From: Nocardia albiluteola
GTDB taxonomy: Bacteria > Actinomycetota > Actinomycetes > Mycobacteriales > Mycobacteriaceae
Assembly (NCBI RefSeq): GCF_018860155.1
Contig: NZ_JAHKNI010000010.1
Coordinates: 186,001-250,000, forward strand
Reading direction: 5' to 3'
Length of the DNA: 64,000 bases
Shown: positions 8,206-16,736 of the stretch, one piece after another
Layout of the letters: every line of letters starts with the position of its first letter
Position numbering within the stretch: the stretch's first letter is position 1
Notes under the pieces: generated by a model
The model's database searches: none
What the model was told of the DNA's origin: nothing
Seen by the model: the letters and a program-made list of their open reading frames with translations, nothing else
Position numbers and translations under genes: made by a program

Positions 8206-9324
8206 ATGAACGACGTCTTGCGCGCCCCCGCCGAGGTCAAATACGCCGAGGAACTGGACTGGCTGGAGTCCATCGACGACGGCCCCAAGCCGTTCGCCTG
8301 GCGGCTGAGCCCGAAGATGGTGCGGCTGTTCATACTCGGCTCCGAACGCGCGGACGGCCTGGACCGCGAGGTGGAGCAGAAGTGGTTCGGTGACCGCAGC
8401 TTCGTCGAGCGCAGCATCGTCACTCTGGCCTCGGACCGCGGCCTGCTGCTCATCGGCGATCCGGGCACCGGCAAGAGCTGGCTGGCCGAGCTCTTGTCCG
8501 CGGCCATCAGCCGCAATTCCACGCTGGTGGTGCAGGGCACCGCCGGCACCACCGAGGATCACATCAAATACTCGTGGAACATCTCCATGGTCATCGCCAA
8601 GGGCCAGTCCCGGGAGTCGATGATCCCCTCCCCGATCATGACCGCCATGGAACAGGGCGTGATCGGCCGCTTCGAGGAGCTCACCCGCTCCACCAGCGAC
8701 GTACAGGACGCGCTGATCTCCATCCTCTCGGAGAAGTACGTTTCCATTCCCGAGCTCGACGACGACAATGTGGTGTTCGCCCAGCCGGGATTCTCCATCA
8801 TCGCCACCGCCAACAGCCGCGACCGGGGCGTGAACGACCTGTCCTCCGCGCTCAAGCGACGCTTCAACTTCGTGCGGATCCCGGTGGTGTCCAACAAGAA
8901 GAGCGAGGCGGAGATCGTGCGATTCCGCACCGCGGAACTGCTGCGCCGCCATTCCATCGAGCTGGAGCTGCCGCCCACGCTGCTGGACATCCTGCTGGAG
9001 AGCTTCGCCGACCTGCGCGCCGCCGCGTCGGCCGCCACCAGCGACGACGACAAGCTGGAATCGGCGCTGTCCACCGCCGAGCAGATAGGCGTGCTCGAGG
9101 ACGCCATCCTGCACAGCCAGTTCTTCGGCGAGCGGGAATTGCGCGCCGAGACCCTCGCCGGCTCGCTCGTCGGGTCCCTGGCCCGGCGCACCCCGGAGGA
9201 TCTGGCCATTCTGAACAAGTACCTGCACGGCGTGGTCGAGCCGCGCACCAAGGCCGAGAAGGGTGATTCCGCCTGGGGCGAATTCCTGGAGGGCGGCCGG
9301 GCCGCGATCGCGAGGCTCTCGTGA
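8206..9324 (+). CDS. MoxR-type AAA+ ATPase
   Basis: A 372-residue AAA+ ATPase. Walker A is GDPGTGKSW with Lys at residue 90. MoxR-type features follow: VVQGTAGTTEDHIKYSWN, an acidic stretch GRFEELTRSTSDVQDAL at the Walker B/pre-sensor position, sensor 1 in IIATANSRDRGVNDLSSALKRRF with arginines that can act in trans, and a helical lid. ATG 8206 is preceded by AGGAGACC. It overlaps the DUF5682 gene by GTGA. MoxR proteins act as chaperone-like remodellers driven by ATP with a VWA partner, here the upstream gene. Probably a cytoplasmic hexamer. Family confident; target unknown. Confidence 0.88.
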   Translation: MNDVLRAPAEVKYAEELDWLESIDDGPKPFAWRLSPKMVRLFILGSERADGLDREVEQKWFGDRSFVERSIVTLASDRGLLLIGDPGTGKSWLAELLSAAISRNSTLVVQGTAGTTEDHIKYSWNISMVIAKGQSRESMIPSPIMTAMEQGVIGRFEELTRSTSDVQDALISILSEKYVSIPELDDDNVVFAQPGFSIIATANSRDRGVNDLSSALKRRFNFVRIPVVSNKKSEAEIVRFRTAELLRRHSIELELPPTLLDILLESFADLRAAASAATSDDDKLESALSTAEQIGVLEDAILHSQFFGERELRAETLAGSLVGSLARRTPEDLAILNKYLHGVVEPRTKAEKGDSAWGEFLEGGRAAIARLS

Positions 9325-12113
9325 CCGTCTCGCAGGCCCGGCCCGCGCCGAATACCTTTGCTGCCCTGCGGGATCAGCTCACGGACGCGGCCGTCGCGTT
9401 CGCCGGGGCGCCCGGCGACATCCTGGCGGGCATGGTCGACGATGTCGATCGGGCGTTGTCGCAGCGGCTGGAGATCTTCCCGGTCTGCCACCACTCCCCC
9501 GCCTCCGGTCTGGCCATGGTGCGGCGGCTGCGCGACAAGCAGCCGAGCGTCATCTACCTGGAGCTCTGTGAGGACATGCGGCCGCTGCTCGACGAGCTGC
9601 GCAACTGCCGGCTGCCGATCGCGCTGCAGGCCTTCGCCACCGACACCGAGGGCTTCCCGGCGGAATGGGCGCCGCTGTCGGTGGTCGCCCCGATCACCGA
9701 ATCGTCGGCCGAATACCAGGCCATCGCCTACGCGCTGGACACGCCGGGCGTCGAGCTGGTGCCGGTGGACCGGTCCACCGATCATGTCTTCCAGTGGGCG
9801 CCCCGGCCGGAGCACGTGGAACCGTCCGCCGAGGGCGAGCAGCCAGCGGACGGGGACCTGCACGGCGGCGCGATCGGCGTCGAAATCGGTGATCTGCGAC
9901 CGCATTTCGCAGATCTCGAAGAACACCTGCTGCACCACGGCAAGGTCCGGCACTGGTCGGAATGGTGGGACCAATACGTCGAGCAGCCGCTGGTGGACGC
10001 CGACTACGACACCTACCGCCAGGTCATGGTGATGATCGGCAGCCTGTTCCGGCGGCTGCGGCGCGGCAGTACCACCGAGGACGAGGACCGTGAGCGGTAC
10101 ATGTGGACCCGCATGCGGGAACACCTGGCCGCCAACGACATCGACCCCGCCCAGGCACTGTACGTGTGCGGCGCGGCCCACGCGGCCAGCCCGGTCGAAC
10201 AGTTCGGGCTTGCGTCCAGCGCAACGTTCGAGATCTCGCCGCGCTCGGCAACGGTGTGGCACTACGGGCTGATTCCCTCCAGCCATTCCGCAATCGAGGC
10301 GCAGTTCGGGCTGGCCGGCGGTGCGGTGTCGATCGCGGCGGCCACCTGGGCGAAGGGCCTGCGGCGCAGCCGATTGCAGTCGTTCCAGTTGGAAGGCCAG
10401 CAGAAGCCGACTAAGCGCGTCAAGAAACCGTTGCTTCCCGCCACGCCGGAAGCCGAAGTGACGGACCGACTTTCGGGATTCCTGGCGCGCCCGGCGGTGC
10501 TGGATCCGCTCGACGAGGCCGAACTCCTGGAGTGGTCGGTGGATATCGTCCGACTGGCCCGGCGCAACGGGTACCTGGCCAGTACGGCCGACGCCATCGC
10601 CATCTTCGAGACCTCGATCCTGCTGGCTGGCTTGCGCAATCGCGCCCGCCCGACACCGTACGATTTCCAGGACGCGGCCGTCACCTGCATCGAGAAGGAC
10701 ACGGTGCCGGGCCGGCGCGATGTGCGGCGGCTGTGCGAAATCCTGCTCGGCGGCGACCGCATCGGCCAGGTCGGCTACGCGGCGCTGCCGCCGCTGGCGC
10801 GCGATGTGCTCGACCGGCTGGCGCCGCTCGGGCTGGATCTGTCCAAACGGACGCTGCAGCGCGCCCTGCTGGACCTGAAGACGAATCCGGACCTGCGGCC
10901 GTGCTCGGATCTGCTGTGGCTGCTGCGCAGGCTGCTCCCACACGACGCGCTGCGACCCATCATGGGCTCACAGGGACTGGGCGAGACCTCGATCCAGGAA
11001 AGCTGGGACATCGGGCTCGGGAAATACCAGCGCTCGCTGGTCGAGCTCGGCTACGAGGGCGTGTCGGTGGAACAGGTGCTGGAGCAGCGCCTGCGGGCCG
11101 CGGTCGCCGCACCCGACGCGACCGCGGCGGTGGCGCTGGCCACGGTCGAGGATGCACTCGTTTATCTGGGATCGGCCCGGCTCGCCGACGAGCTGGGCCA
11201 TCGCGCGGTCGAACTCCTCGCCACCGAACGAACGGTGGACGACGCGCCCGTCGTGCTGCGTCACATCCGGGTGCTGCTCAACTACTTCCGCTCCACCGAA
11301 AGCGGCCTGCCGGCGTGGTGCGAGCGGTTCGTGACGGCCGGGTACGCGCACTACTGCACCCTGCTGCCCACCGCGTTCGCCGCCGAGGAGACCGGACCGG
11401 CGCAGGTCGCGGCCATGCTCGGCTTCCTGTTCGGGATGGAGAACCTGGCGCTGTCGCTGGGCTGCGATCACACCCAGCTGGAATTGGCTGTGCTGCAATC
11501 ACATCCGGAGGCGCCGGCCAAGGTGGCCCTGCTGTGGGCGGCACGATTCCAGCTCGGCCTGCTCACCATGGCCGACCTGCGCGAGCGATGCGACGACATG
11601 CTCGCCAATCCGCTGGTGCTGCCGACGGTTCCGCACTACGTGAGCGGTTTCGTCCAGGCCATCGACCCCGCCCCGGCATTGAAACCCTTTGTGGTGGAGC
11701 TGTTGTCGAAGGCCTTCGGCACGCTACCGGACGCGGTACTGCTGCCCTGGCTGCCCAAGCTCATCACCACCCTCAAAGATCAAACGGTCCACCTGATCCC
11801 CGGCCTGGTCCGCGAAGCGGCCCGCACCTTCCCTGCAGCCCTGCCCGCCATCGACACCTTCGTCCCACCCTGGTCGGCCGAATCCGCCACCCCCGCAGCA
11901 TCGGTCGTCGTGACACCGCGCGGCCCGGCCACCGAGCTCCTGGCCGCCCACCCCGCCGCCTGCGACGCCCTCGCCGGACTGCTCGGCATCCAGGACGGCT
12001 GGCAGGAACCAGAACCGACAGGAAACCGCGAGGCAACCGACCTGCTCGCTCGATACCCCGCCACCGCGGTCGCGCTCGCGGCCCAGCTCGAAAGATCAAC
12101 CGGGCGGGGCTGA
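9321..12113 (+). CDS. DUF5682 family protein
   Basis: A 930-residue protein, last in the operon. The N-terminal domain has FPVCHHSPASG (His57-His58), then IYLELCEDMRPLLDEL with a Glu in the next strand, and further on VCGAAHAASP. This HH...E...GAAH order is that of DUF5682, which is thought to be related to erythromycin esterase/TIKI-type hydrolases. The remaining 500 residues are helical repeats (LLGGDRIGQVGYAALPPLARD, LFGMENLALSLG), probably a protein-binding scaffold. GTG 9321 overlaps the moxR stop. DUF5682 with MoxR and VWA recurs in Streptomyces and other actinobacteria. A hydrolytic effector role is inference. Confidence 0.8.
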   Translation: MTVSQARPAPNTFAALRDQLTDAAVAFAGAPGDILAGMVDDVDRALSQRLEIFPVCHHSPASGLAMVRRLRDKQPSVIYLELCEDMRPLLDELRNCRLPIALQAFATDTEGFPAEWAPLSVVAPITESSAEYQAIAYALDTPGVELVPVDRSTDHVFQWAPRPEHVEPSAEGEQPADGDLHGGAIGVEIGDLRPHFADLEEHLLHHGKVRHWSEWWDQYVEQPLVDADYDTYRQVMVMIGSLFRRLRRGSTTEDEDRERYMWTRMREHLAANDIDPAQALYVCGAAHAASPVEQFGLASSATFEISPRSATVWHYGLIPSSHSAIEAQFGLAGGAVSIAAATWAKGLRRSRLQSFQLEGQQKPTKRVKKPLLPATPEAEVTDRLSGFLARPAVLDPLDEAELLEWSVDIVRLARRNGYLASTADAIAIFETSILLAGLRNRARPTPYDFQDAAVTCIEKDTVPGRRDVRRLCEILLGGDRIGQVGYAALPPLARDVLDRLAPLGLDLSKRTLQRALLDLKTNPDLRPCSDLLWLLRRLLPHDALRPIMGSQGLGETSIQESWDIGLGKYQRSLVELGYEGVSVEQVLEQRLRAAVAAPDATAAVALATVEDALVYLGSARLADELGHRAVELLATERTVDDAPVVLRHIRVLLNYFRSTESGLPAWCERFVTAGYAHYCTLLPTAFAAEETGPAQVAAMLGFLFGMENLALSLGCDHTQLELAVLQSHPEAPAKVALLWAARFQLGLLTMADLRERCDDMLANPLVLPTVPHYVSGFVQAIDPAPALKPFVVELLSKAFGTLPDAVLLPWLPKLITTLKDQTVHLIPGLVREAARTFPAALPAIDTFVPPWSAESATPAASVVVTPRGPATELLAAHPAACDALAGLLGIQDGWQEPEPTGNREATDLLARYPATAVALAAQLERSTGRG

Positions 12114-12271
12114 CAGCGGCCGGACCGGTTGGTTCTCCAGCACACGTTCCGGCCGAGAGCCGGCTGTTGCGTGGGCGGTTCGAGGGACGGAAGACCGTAT
12201 CCGCTGCTAGGGTTCATTTTCCGGGTGTCGAACGGTTGCCATAGTCCGCCGATCAGCTTGGAGGTTCCTCG

Positions 12272-13489
12272 GTGCGCCGTCTGGTCGTATTGCTGGTCAC
12301 CGCCCTGACTGCACTGGGCATGGGCGCCCTCGCCGCGCCGGTCGATGCCGCCCCACACGTCGCGGGCCGCAACGCGGCGCGCGGCCTGCTCTATCCGGGA
12401 AGCAGCTTCTATCCGCGGCTGATTCGCCTGGGACACAGCGGCAACGCCAACGGCACGATCGTCGCCAGCGTCAACACCCTGCAGCAGACCGGCGTCATCC
12501 TGGCCAGCACCGACGGCGGCAAGACCTTCCAGCAGCGCGCCACCATCGTCGACCCGGTCACCACCGACGTCACCGCCCGCCGCCTGTGCTGCTCCAGCCT
12601 GATGGAACTGCCGCTGGCGGTCGGCACCCTGCCGGAGGGCACGCTGTTGTGGGCCGACACCACGTATTTCGACATCCTGAACGTGGTCCGGCATGTCGAG
12701 CAGCGGCTCTGGGCCAGCACCGACCACGGCTTCCACTGGCAATACGTCTCCAGCATCGAATCCGCCGACACCTTCTTCAGTCTCGCCGACTGGGGCCCGC
12801 GTCTGCCCGCGGCCTGGGAGCCGAGCCTGTCGGTGGCGGGCGACGGCGAACTGGTCGCCTACTACTCCGATGAAACCGACAGCCTCGCGCACAGCCAGAA
12901 ACTCGTCCAGGTCCGCTCACCCGACGCCATACACTGGGTGGACAAGGCAGACACCGTGGTCAGCGACGTCCCCGACGTGCGCCCCGGCATGGCCAACGCC
13001 ATCCAACTGCCCGACGGCTCGTACTTCATGACCTACGAGATCTGCAACACCGACATGATCCACCCCTGCCTCATCTATTTCCGCCGCTCCGCCGACGGCT
13101 GGAACTACGGCGACCCCCGCTTCCTCGGAACCATGGTCCGCACCGCGGCCGGAAACGGCTACACCCAGCACACCCCCTACCCCGTCTGGAGCCCCACCCC
13201 CGCCCCGCACGGCACCATCCTCCTCTCGGGCCAAATGCAGTCCAACATCGCCGGACAGCAAACCCCCTACTCGGGCCACGACATACTCGCCAACAACAAC
13301 CTCGGCAACGGCCTCTGGTACGAAATCCCCGCGCCGATCCCCATCGCCGACATCGTCGACGCCCCCTGCAAAAACTACAGCTCGCCCCTACTCCCGTCCG
13401 CCGACGGAACCTCGGTCCTGGAAGCCGCCACCGATCTGGACCAGGGCGTCTGTCGCTCGTATTACGCGACGGGGCCGCTACACCGGTAG
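12272..13489 (+). CDS. Secreted sialidase-like (Asp-box/BNR) protein
   Basis: A 405-residue exported protein. The start GTG 12272 has GGAGG at 12260-12264. The first 28 or so residues form a Sec signal peptide (RR, then a hydrophobic core LVVLLVTALTALGMGALA, and an Ala-x-Ala type end near DAAPH). Two Asp boxes, STDGGKTF and STDHGFHW, are the S-x-D-x-G-x-[TH]-[WF] turns of sialidase-like beta-propellers. The active-site arginine triad of true sialidases cannot be assigned by eye, so it may be a glycoside-binding propeller or another glycosidase. It stands alone, convergent with the MFS gene. The intergenic 12114-12271 holds only a possible TAGGGT -10 near 12208. Confidence 0.7.
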   Translation: MRRLVVLLVTALTALGMGALAAPVDAAPHVAGRNAARGLLYPGSSFYPRLIRLGHSGNANGTIVASVNTLQQTGVILASTDGGKTFQQRATIVDPVTTDVTARRLCCSSLMELPLAVGTLPEGTLLWADTTYFDILNVVRHVEQRLWASTDHGFHWQYVSSIESADTFFSLADWGPRLPAAWEPSLSVAGDGELVAYYSDETDSLAHSQKLVQVRSPDAIHWVDKADTVVSDVPDVRPGMANAIQLPDGSYFMTYEICNTDMIHPCLIYFRRSADGWNYGDPRFLGTMVRTAAGNGYTQHTPYPVWSPTPAPHGTILLSGQMQSNIAGQQTPYSGHDILANNNLGNGLWYEIPAPIPIADIVDAPCKNYSSPLLPSADGTSVLEAATDLDQGVCRSYYATGPLHR

Positions 13490-13674
13490 TCCGGGCCCCG
13501 CCGTACGCGACCTGGGCCGCCTCCGCGGCGACATCGAAGAGTCCCGCGGGCAGATTGCGGACCCGGGCCAGTGCCTGTCCCCGCACTCTCCGGTATGCGA
13601 AGATCGTGATCGTCGGTCCAGTGAAGATCCACCCGGGGAAGAAGGACCCCCAGCGTGATCGTCACGCTCGAACC

Positions 13675-14925
13675 CTACTCGGCAGCAATGGATTCAGCGG
13701 GAATGGTCGCAATCGCATCCGGAGCTGGGCGAGTTGCGAAGCCGTGGGCGCGGGCCGCCGAGACCACCAGCAGTGTCGGTGCGAGCAACACCAGCACACT
13801 CCATGGAAACACCCTGGGCCCGAACGCATCCAGCAGAACGCCGCCGACCACACCGCCACCGGCCATCGCCACGTTCCACAGGGTCACCAGCATGGCCTGC
13901 GCGGTGTCGGCAGCCTCCCCGCCCGCAACCGCGGCCGCGGTTTGCAGCAGCGTGGGCACACCGCCCCAACCCAACCCCCACAGTGCGGCAGCGAGGTACA
14001 CCAGCGCAACGTCGCCGGAAAGCAACGCCAAGCCTGCCGCCGCCACGGCTACCAGAATCGTTGCGGCGATGGTTAATCCGCGTAGCCGACGGTCGATGTA
14101 CGCGCCGGTGAACCAGATGCTCACCATGGATGCGATACCGAAAACCAGCAGTACCGCGCCGACCTCGCCACCCAGCCCGACCTCGTGCAGGAACGTCGCC
14201 ACATAGGTGTAGAGAATGTTGTGCGCCAGCACGAACGTCAGGGTCACCAACAGCACGGCACCAACCCCCGGCACCTTCGCGGTGGCCCGGATCGGGATCC
14301 GGCCCGCCCTTCCCGGCCCCGGAAACTCCGGCACCACCGCAACGATCCAGCCGATCAGCACCACCGCCACCGCCGACATCACACCGAACGTCACCTGCCA
14401 ACCCAACGCCTGCCCCAGGAAGGTGCCGGCCGGAATCCCCAACGACAACGCCAGCGGGATTCCTGCCATCACGATGGCGATCGCCTTGCCCCGCAACGAC
14501 TCCGACGCCATACGCACGGCATATCCGGCCAGCAGCGACCACACGACGCCCGCGGCGATACCCGCCACGAACCGCGCGACCAGCGTGACTGCGAACATCA
14601 GCGACACTGCGGTCACCGTGTTCGCCACCAGGAAACCAGCGACTCCGGCAAGCAGCAGACGCTTACGCCGCCAGCCCGCCGTCACGACCGACAACGGAAT
14701 CACCGACACCGCGGTGCCCACCGCGTACACCGTTACCAACTGCCCGGTCGCCGACTCGCCCACGTGCAGTCCAGCGCTCATTCCCGGCAACACACCCGCC
14801 GGCAGAGCCTCGGTCAACACGGTCAGAAATGCGGCGATCGTCAATGCCAACAACGCCGAAATCGGTAGTCGCCGACCATCTTTCACGATGCTCGAAGTAT
14901 CCGGATGAGATGTGCGATTCGCCAT
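13675..14925 (-). CDS. MFS drug/sugar exporter (DHA1-like)
   Basis: A 416-residue, 12-TM major facilitator. After a hydrophilic N-terminus come TM1 (ALTIAAFLTVLTEALPAGVL), the loop WRRKRLLLAG between TM2 and TM3 with its basic residues, and TM5 (GIPLALSLGIPAGTFLGQ) with the proline/glycine-rich pattern of antiporter motif C. The set matches the AraJ/CmlR-like DHA1 family that exports small molecules. It is divergent from a broken merR gene, and the shared promoter keeps a MerR-type operator. Loss of the regulator could leave the exporter unregulated. The 185 bp between its end and the Asp-box gene holds no gene that I can support. Confidence 0.8.
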   Translation of the reverse strand: MANRTSHPDTSSIVKDGRRLPISALLALTIAAFLTVLTEALPAGVLPGMSAGLHVGESATGQLVTVYAVGTAVSVIPLSVVTAGWRRKRLLLAGVAGFLVANTVTAVSLMFAVTLVARFVAGIAAGVVWSLLAGYAVRMASESLRGKAIAIVMAGIPLALSLGIPAGTFLGQALGWQVTFGVMSAVAVVLIGWIVAVVPEFPGPGRAGRIPIRATAKVPGVGAVLLVTLTFVLAHNILYTYVATFLHEVGLGGEVGAVLLVFGIASMVSIWFTGAYIDRRLRGLTIAATILVAVAAAGLALLSGDVALVYLAAALWGLGWGGVPTLLQTAAAVAGGEAADTAQAMLVTLWNVAMAGGGVVGGVLLDAFGPRVFPWSVLVLLAPTLLVVSAARAHGFATRPAPDAIATIPAESIAAE

Positions 14926-14930
14926 GCACG

Positions 14931-14964
14931 TATCCTGAAACTCTCACATCAGTGTGAAGGTCAA
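14931..14964 (-). promoter_or_regulatory. MerR-type promoter/operator of the MFS gene
   Basis: On the minus strand TTGACC (14964-14959) is followed, after an over-long spacer of about 19-20 bp, by a TTCAGGATA-like -10 region. Within the spacer lies TCACA-TCAG-TGTGA (14944-14957), a perfect inverted repeat. A dyad inside an elongated spacer is the hallmark of MerR-activated promoters, where the regulator untwists DNA. It lies between the exporter and the merR remnant, as expected for that pair. Confidence 0.6.
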
Positions 14965-14991
14965 GCGGCAACGTACTGTGAGGTGGACCAC

Positions 14992-15266
14992 ATGCGCATC
15001 GGAGCACTGTCCCAACGCACCCAAACATCCCCCCGGCTCCTCCGCTATTACGAGGAGCAAGGCCTGATCGTGCCACGACGAAGCCAGAACGGCTACCGGC
15101 TCGCACCATCCACTTCTCCGATGCCACACCGGAAATGATCGCCACACTGAAACACGAGAGCAACCGGATATCCCGCCGCATCGAGGTACTCACCCGAAAC
15201 CGCAACGCCGTCGATGACTACCTCGACGCGATCCTCGCGGGTGACCGCCTGAAGGCCACCCCATGA
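14992..15266 (+). pseudogene. merR-family regulator with internal deletion and frameshift
   Basis: The 5' part from ATG 14992 encodes a normal MerR winged helix (MRIGALSQRTQTSPRLLRYY, EEQGLIVPRRSQNGYRL). At about 15100-15105 the reading frame changes, and from 15105 another frame reads TIHFSDATPEMIATL, then a dimerisation helix HESNRISRRIEVLTRNRN and a stop at 15264-15266. In intact relatives the two parts are joined by about 40 further residues, the second half of the DNA-binding domain. The deletion and frame change leave the original frame stopping soon after the junction. The product should be inactive unless the junction is a sequence or assembly error. Confidence 0.7.
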
Positions 15267-15324
15267 GCACCCCGACGCGCCGCCTCGCCCCACTCACCTG
15301 GGCAGCATGCAAGCAATCCGGTGC

Positions 15325-15802
15325 CTACCGTCGCGACCGCGAGCGTCGCCGACCACCGAAACCACCACCGACAGCCAACTTAAGCGCCGCGGCGGGAGTG
15401 ATTCCGGCGCCGATCTCGCCGAATCCGTTGGCGGCCAACGCCGTCAACGGATCGACAAGCAGCGAGGCCAATCACCGCACGCACCGCCATCCCGCGAACC
15501 AGCGTCCAGGGATCACCGATTCCCGAATGCCACCCGACGACGACGTGCACGAGCGTCTCGGCGACACCGCAGCAGAGCGCCACGACGATCGCGCGATAGG
15601 CGAGTAGCGCCACTGCCGCGACCGACGAGGACGCGTGGACCCCGGCGACGGCGGTGTTCTTGGTCAGGACCAACCTCGACCCGACCTTGCCCTGTCGGTG
15701 CTGCGCAACACGTGCTCGTGGGGTAGCCCGAACGGCGACCTCCCTTATGCGGGGCGGCACGATCGCAGGCGCAGGGACGGTGCGGTGGTGACGCCGGTCC
15801 AT
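15325..15802 (-). pseudogene. Possible frameshifted hypothetical membrane protein
   Basis: From ATG at 15802 on the minus strand one frame gives a hydrophilic start, then VAAVALLAYRAIVVALCCGV, which looks like a membrane helix, and RGMAVRAVIGLA. Near 15470 sense seems to move to the next frame, which reads LASLLVDPLTALAANGFGEI, then GAGITPAAALKLAVGGGFGG, and stops at 15327-15325. The two parts join into one plausible short membrane protein of about 155 residues. I do not recognise the family, and the whole could be chance open frames in GC-rich DNA. No other gene can be supported between the merR remnant and the acyl-CoA synthetase remnant. Confidence 0.3.
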
Positions 15803-15830
15803 GTCTGAACGGATCGTGCTAGGGTCGCTT

Positions 15831-15863
15831 ACATGAAGTGAATCCATGTTAGCCAATATGGGG
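15831..15863. promoter_or_regulatory. Operator-like dyad and GTTAGCCA box before acyl-CoA synthetase remnant
   Basis: ACATG (15831-15835) and CATGT (15845-15849) form an inverted repeat with a 9-bp spacer. It runs into GTTAGCCAATATG (15848-15860). The box GTTAGCCA-(A/T)(A/T)-ATG recurs at 17909-17921 before the carboxylesterase gene. A TAGGGT hexamer at about 15820 could be the -10. The common box suggests both transcripts share one regulator, most simply the tandem-TetR protein encoded between them. Confidence 0.45.
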
Positions 15864-15877
15864 ACGGGAGCTATGCG

Positions 15878-16736
15878 ATGCACCTTACGCAGACCTTGCA
15901 CCGGGCGGTGCAACAGAACCCGCAGCGCGTGCTGACCGTCGACGGCGGGCGGACTCGGACGGTGGCCGAGTCCGCGGCCCGGATCGCGCGGCTGGCCGGC
16001 GGGCTGCGTTCGCTGGGCATCACGGCCGGCGGCCGGGTGGCGATGTTGGCCGCGAATTCCGACCGGTATCTGGAGTGCCTGCTCGCGGTGCCCTGGGCGG
16101 ACGGCGTCGTCGTGCCGCTGAACACCCGGTGGAGCGAGGCGGAGCTGGCGGGCGCGGTACGCGAGTCGGGCACGCGGGCGCTGCTGGTCGACTCCGCCTT
16201 CAGTGGGACGGGCGAGCGGCTGCGCGTGCAGTGTCCCGAGTTGGCCACCGCGGTCTGCTGCGACGACGACCCCAGTCCTGCAGGCATGGTGGACTACCGG
16301 TGACGGCGGATACCTGGACGCGGGCGGTTACCTGTTCATCGTCGACCGGATCAAGGACATGATCATCAGTGGCGGTGAGAATGTGTACTCTGCCGAGGTG
16401 GAGAATGCGCTCGCCCAGCACCCTGCTGTGGCCGCCTGCGCGGTGATCGGGGTGCCCGACCCGACCTGGGGCGAGCGAGTGCATGCGGTCGTGGTGCCCG
16501 CCGCCGGGCGAGAGGTGGCCGAGCAGGAGCTGAGCGAGTTCTGCCGGGGGCGGATCGCTGGTTACAAGGTGCCCCGCAGCGTCGCGTTCGTCGACCAGCT
16601 ACCGTTGTCGGCTGCCGGCAAGGTGCTCAAGCGCGAGCTGCGCGAACGGTACCGGACGGCCGGGGACGCCGGTCCTGGTGAGAGGAGTGGTCGGTGCCAG
16701 CCGGGCGGACACGGCCAGGCAACCGGCGGGAGCTGA
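15878..16736 (+). pseudogene. Acyl-CoA synthetase (AMP-binding) with large internal deletion
   Basis: The 5' part from ATG 15878 (GGGAG at 15866-15870) encodes the N-terminus of an ANL-superfamily acid-CoA ligase: LTVDGGRTRTVAESAARIAR, GRVAMLAANSDRYLECLLAV and VVPLNTRWSEAELAGAV. This frame stops at 16301-16303. From about 16285 another frame encodes the C-terminal lid: WWTTGDGGYLD, then FIVDRIKDMIISGGENVY, and LPLSAAGKVLKRELRERY with the catalytic Lys. The P-loop and adenylate core, roughly 200 or more residues of the usual 500, are absent. The gene is dead unless the junction is an error. The end overlaps the tetR start by 43 bp. Confidence 0.75.

Noticed and set aside
6075..10943. Very long minus-strand open frames (over 790 codons each) antisense to the VWA-MoxR-DUF5682 operon
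   Set aside because: They are Arg/Gly/Ser/His-rich without family motifs, while the plus strand encodes recognisable VWA, AAA+ and DUF5682 proteins with ribosome sites and start/stop overlaps. High GC makes long antisense frames common.
12114..12271. Strong promoter or riboswitch before the Asp-box protein
   Set aside because: Only a weak TAGGGT hexamer is visible and no conserved structured element could be recognised.
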